This document shows positions 61,660 through 64,000 of a stretch of 64,000 nt of DNA, piece by piece (position 1 is the stretch's first letter; each line of letters begins with the position of its first letter). A program made the position numbers and the translations under genes. The DNA is from CAZGUG01 sp964625335 (GTDB lineage Bacteria > Bacillota > Clostridia > Ch29). The DNA is taken from positions 3,457 to 67,456 of the forward strand of contig CAZVBE010000011.1 in assembly GCA_964625335.1 (NCBI GenBank), in the 5' to 3' direction. Under the pieces are notes generated by a model. The model was not told the DNA's origin. It made no database searches and was given only the letters and a program-made list of their open reading frames with translations.

Positions 61660-64000
61660 ATGAGCTATAACGCCAAATTTATAATTAAGGATGACCGTGT
61701 TCCACAAGATTATGTTGAAGGAGCAGTTGTTGGTCTCTATGAACTAATTCACGATTTAAGTTACAACGGAACAGATGGAACAGACGGCTCGGTTCAACAG
61801 GTTGTCCTTGACCCCGGCACCTACTTCATTGAGTTGTGGGGTGCAGAAGGTGGTTATCGCCCAGGTTATGATAGAGCTGGCGGAAAAGGTGGTTATGCAA
61901 AAGGAAAAATTGTTTTAACTGAGCAAACGACATTCAATGTGTATGTGGGCGGTTACCCAGCAGATGGCGATGCCGAAAATGGTGGTTTCAATGGCGGCGG
62001 GGCAGGCGGCTCGCGAGGCGGTGCCGGTGGTGGTGCTTCTGATATTCGCATTGGCGGCATGGCACTAACGGACAGGGTGATGGTTGCCGCCGGTGGCGGT
62101 GGAGCATATAGTAGCGGTGTTGCTGGGGCTGGCGGTGGCTTGGAAGGTGAACCCGGAACTTATAACAGTGATGCTGGCGGCAAGCAAACCAAAGGCGGTA
62201 TTGGAGATAGAAACGGCGGGTTTGGTTTGGGCGGCAGTCGTTATGGTGCATATTATCCCGGCGGCGGTGCAGGGTGGTATGGCGGTGCTGCCGCCAACTT
62301 TGACAGTGCAGGCGGCGGTTCTTCTTATATTGGCGCTGTACTAGAAGGAGCTAATATGGAAGATGTTGGGGGTGAAGAAAGTTTCCCCAAAGTCCCTGTG
62401 TTGGATGGTTATACAGAAACCGGTGTTAGTGAAGGCCACGGTGCTGTTAGAATTTCGGTTCTGGTTGAAAGTCTGGTTACAGACAGTAATGGCGAGGTAG
62501 AATTTGCCGGGTTAGAACCCAAAGACATTTTATACTATATTTCTTGTGAAGGATATGCCAGTACTGTTGGTGTAACCGCCATCGTTGATAGCAGTATAGT
62601 AGTCGAAGTTATGATAAATGCGGCTAAATCTGTCGCTACAGGCGTTGCCTTTCAGGTCGATAAGGCCGGGTATGAAGGCAGGATGCCCTGCGTTACAAAT
62701 ATTGGTACTCAGATTGACCAGGCATATGAGGCACTAAAGAAGGCTTATTTAAGCAGTTTTGGCTTTCAGGTGGAAATCAGCGAACCGATTATCATCGATT
62801 TTGAGGGCTATGGGATTGAATCCAGGGAACAGGTACCCGGAAGCGATTTTATCATTGTGGGGACAACGGCTAACGGCATTTCTGTCTTTCCCGCCTCCAT
62901 TCACCTGACGCGAGACAGTCTGGCAGTGTTACAGGCAACAGTTCGCCCGCCAGATGCTGCTGACCGGGATGTGATCTGGTCGACCAGTGACTATGCGGTG
63001 GTATCAGTGGTAGGCGACGGCGAACGGGGAACCATCCGGGGCCATGTGGAAGGCATAGCCACTATTACCGCTATTTCGAAGGACGGAGGCTATACGGCCA
63101 CCTGTCAGGTTACGGTTGCAGAGCGAATGCCGGTTCCATACGAAGCCATCAAAATCCTACGGCCTAACTTTTCAGAAATCGCCATCCTAGATAATACGGA
63201 GATTGTTGACCTGATCATCACTAAAGAGTTGAGCGGTCATTACGGGGTGGAGTTTACCCTGCCCGTTGGTGTGACAGGATGGGAGGAAATCAGGCGCGGC
63301 CGCTACATTGAAACAGAGGGTCAGAAGTTTGCCATCGAGCAAATTCGACCGGTGCGGCAGAGCGACGGAATTCCTTTGCTTCAGGTCACCTGTTCCCATA
63401 TATTCTTTGAAATTGAGAGAGTAAACATGCCCCATGACACTACTGCCAGGTCAACGATTCAAGATCATGTGAATTATGTGTTGCGGAATACGGGATTTGT
63501 GACGCTGGCCACCGACAAAGAGAACCATTTCTACCAGATTGACAGGGTTATCGATTACAGTGCCAGCGATAGCCGGTTTACAGCCTTCCAGCGAATATTT
63601 CAGGTCTTTGGAGGGCACTACCGCTTAAATGATTTTACGGTGGAAATTATCCCGCCTAGGCCAACCCCGCCGACTTCGGCAGTGGTGCTGGAGTATGCCG
63701 TCACCAACGCCGCCATTGAAAAGCATGAAGACGATGCCGATGTGATCACCACCCTGTATGCGACGGGCGGCCAGGTGGATGGAGTTCCGTTAGAAAGAGT
63801 TGTGCAGGCCGGTCCAGAGATCAGAACCTTGTATCGCAAAGAAAGGGTACGCTTTGTCAATTTCGGAGATATAAGGGTCTGGAACAATTTTGTTTATGTG
63901 ACCGATCAGTATCTGGAGAAAAGGCAGTTGCCCAGAACCACCTACAGTTTATCCGTAGCCGAATTGAAACGCATCAATGGTATTGAAGAACTGTATCCGG
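61660..64000 (+). CDS. Tal-like tail protein fused to glycine-rich and Ig-like domains (partial)
   Basis: One frame stays open from the ATG at 61660 to the edge (780+ residues). Order: a glycine-rich domain (about 40-235; GGGAGGSRGGAGGGASDIRI and similar, as in PF12810-like proteins), a beta-rich linker (about 260-390), a Big_2 Ig-like domain (about 400-490, VISWS-type pattern near DRDVIWSTSDYAVVS), and from about 495 a Prophage_tail/Tal-like protein (ILRPNFSEIAILDNTEIVDL, then WEEIRRGRYIETEGQKF). Tal proteins usually start near that last point, so the N-terminal 490 residues are an added adhesive part. Confidence 0.8.
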   Translation, partial: MSYNAKFIIKDDRVPQDYVEGAVVGLYELIHDLSYNGTDGTDGSVQQVVLDPGTYFIELWGAEGGYRPGYDRAGGKGGYAKGKIVLTEQTTFNVYVGGYPADGDAENGGFNGGGAGGSRGGAGGGASDIRIGGMALTDRVMVAAGGGGAYSSGVAGAGGGLEGEPGTYNSDAGGKQTKGGIGDRNGGFGLGGSRYGAYYPGGGAGWYGGAAANFDSAGGGSSYIGAVLEGANMEDVGGEESFPKVPVLDGYTETGVSEGHGAVRISVLVESLVTDSNGEVEFAGLEPKDILYYISCEGYASTVGVTAIVDSSIVVEVMINAAKSVATGVAFQVDKAGYEGRMPCVTNIGTQIDQAYEALKKAYLSSFGFQVEISEPIIIDFEGYGIESREQVPGSDFIIVGTTANGISVFPASIHLTRDSLAVLQATVRPPDAADRDVIWSTSDYAVVSVVGDGERGTIRGHVEGIATITAISKDGGYTATCQVTVAERMPVPYEAIKILRPNFSEIAILDNTEIVDLIITKELSGHYGVEFTLPVGVTGWEEIRRGRYIETEGQKFAIEQIRPVRQSDGIPLLQVTCSHIFFEIERVNMPHDTTARSTIQDHVNYVLRNTGFVTLATDKENHFYQIDRVIDYSASDSRFTAFQRIFQVFGGHYRLNDFTVEIIPPRPTPPTSAVVLEYAVTNAAIEKHEDDADVITTLYATGGQVDGVPLERVVQAGPEIRTLYRKERVRFVNFGDIRVWNNFVYVTDQYLEKRQLPRTTYSLSVAELKRINGIEELYP

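Noticed and set aside
20170..64000. Integrase or excisionase gene
   Set aside because: No tyrosine or serine recombinase motif is visible in any reading, so it must lie outside the window.

Overview
The window is a chromosomal segment of a low-to-medium GC Gram-positive anaerobe, most likely a member of the Clostridia. The signs are strong AGGAGG ribosome-binding sites, frequent TTG and GTG starts, sigma-A promoters, a T-box leader, a cobalamin riboswitch, an ECF-type S component, a DUF4080 radical-SAM protein and a spore-former style M23 peptidase. I cannot name the genus from sequence alone.

Positions 1-20200 are host core genome. A leftward cluster encodes an iron-sulfur-flavoprotein-like reductase, a lactate/malate-dehydrogenase-like protein and a giant multidomain protein (HD, HEAT-like, NadD-like, GNAT-like and PRT-like regions). 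Rightward genes follow: a membrane-anchored protein, tRNA-Gly and tRNA-Val, an M23 peptidase, a T-box-controlled serine operon (class V aminotransferase and SerA), MnmH, an ECF S component, a UPF0180-like protein, cobT behind a B12 riboswitch, a B12-binding radical-SAM protein, a REC-GGDEF cyclase and a small zinc-binding protein. A gene-free stretch (19499-20093) holds a degenerate array with about a 21-bp period, followed by tRNA-Ala(GGC).

Positions 20200-27200 carry an accessory type I restriction-modification operon: Phd/YefM-like protein, HsdM, HsdS, HsdR. It has its own promoter and terminator.

Positions 27200-64000 are a large part of an HK97-type siphoprophage that runs off the right edge. 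Its order is: repressor (XRE) and ImmA/IrrE protease with matching operators; early regulators with structured leaders; a replication module (DUF2800 nuclease, DUF2815 ssDNA-binding protein, family A polymerase, antirepressor, VapE-type primase/helicase, a repeat-rich candidate origin, VRR-NUC, a frameshifted SNF2 helicase); a late activator (DUF1492/ArpU-like); HNH and P27-like small terminase; two tandem ParB-methyltransferase fusions; a small metabolic block (virulence-related protein, DUF4314, amidoligase broken at an A8 run, GGCT-like cyclotransferase); large terminase; an independently transcribed two-gene cassette; then portal, ClpP-like protease, capsid, head fibre, connectors, tail tube with a FIVAR segment behind a UGA, G/GT chaperone with a canonical slippery site, tape measure, Dit, an inserted adhesin block and a Tal-like protein fused to glycine-rich and Ig-like domains. 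No integrase is in the window, so it probably lies beyond the right edge. The left attachment boundary is uncertain; tRNA-Ala is the obvious candidate.

Three genes look disrupted by small indels or a nonsense codon (helicase, amidoligase, tail-tube extension), so the prophage may be partly decayed, or some of these sites may be recoded.
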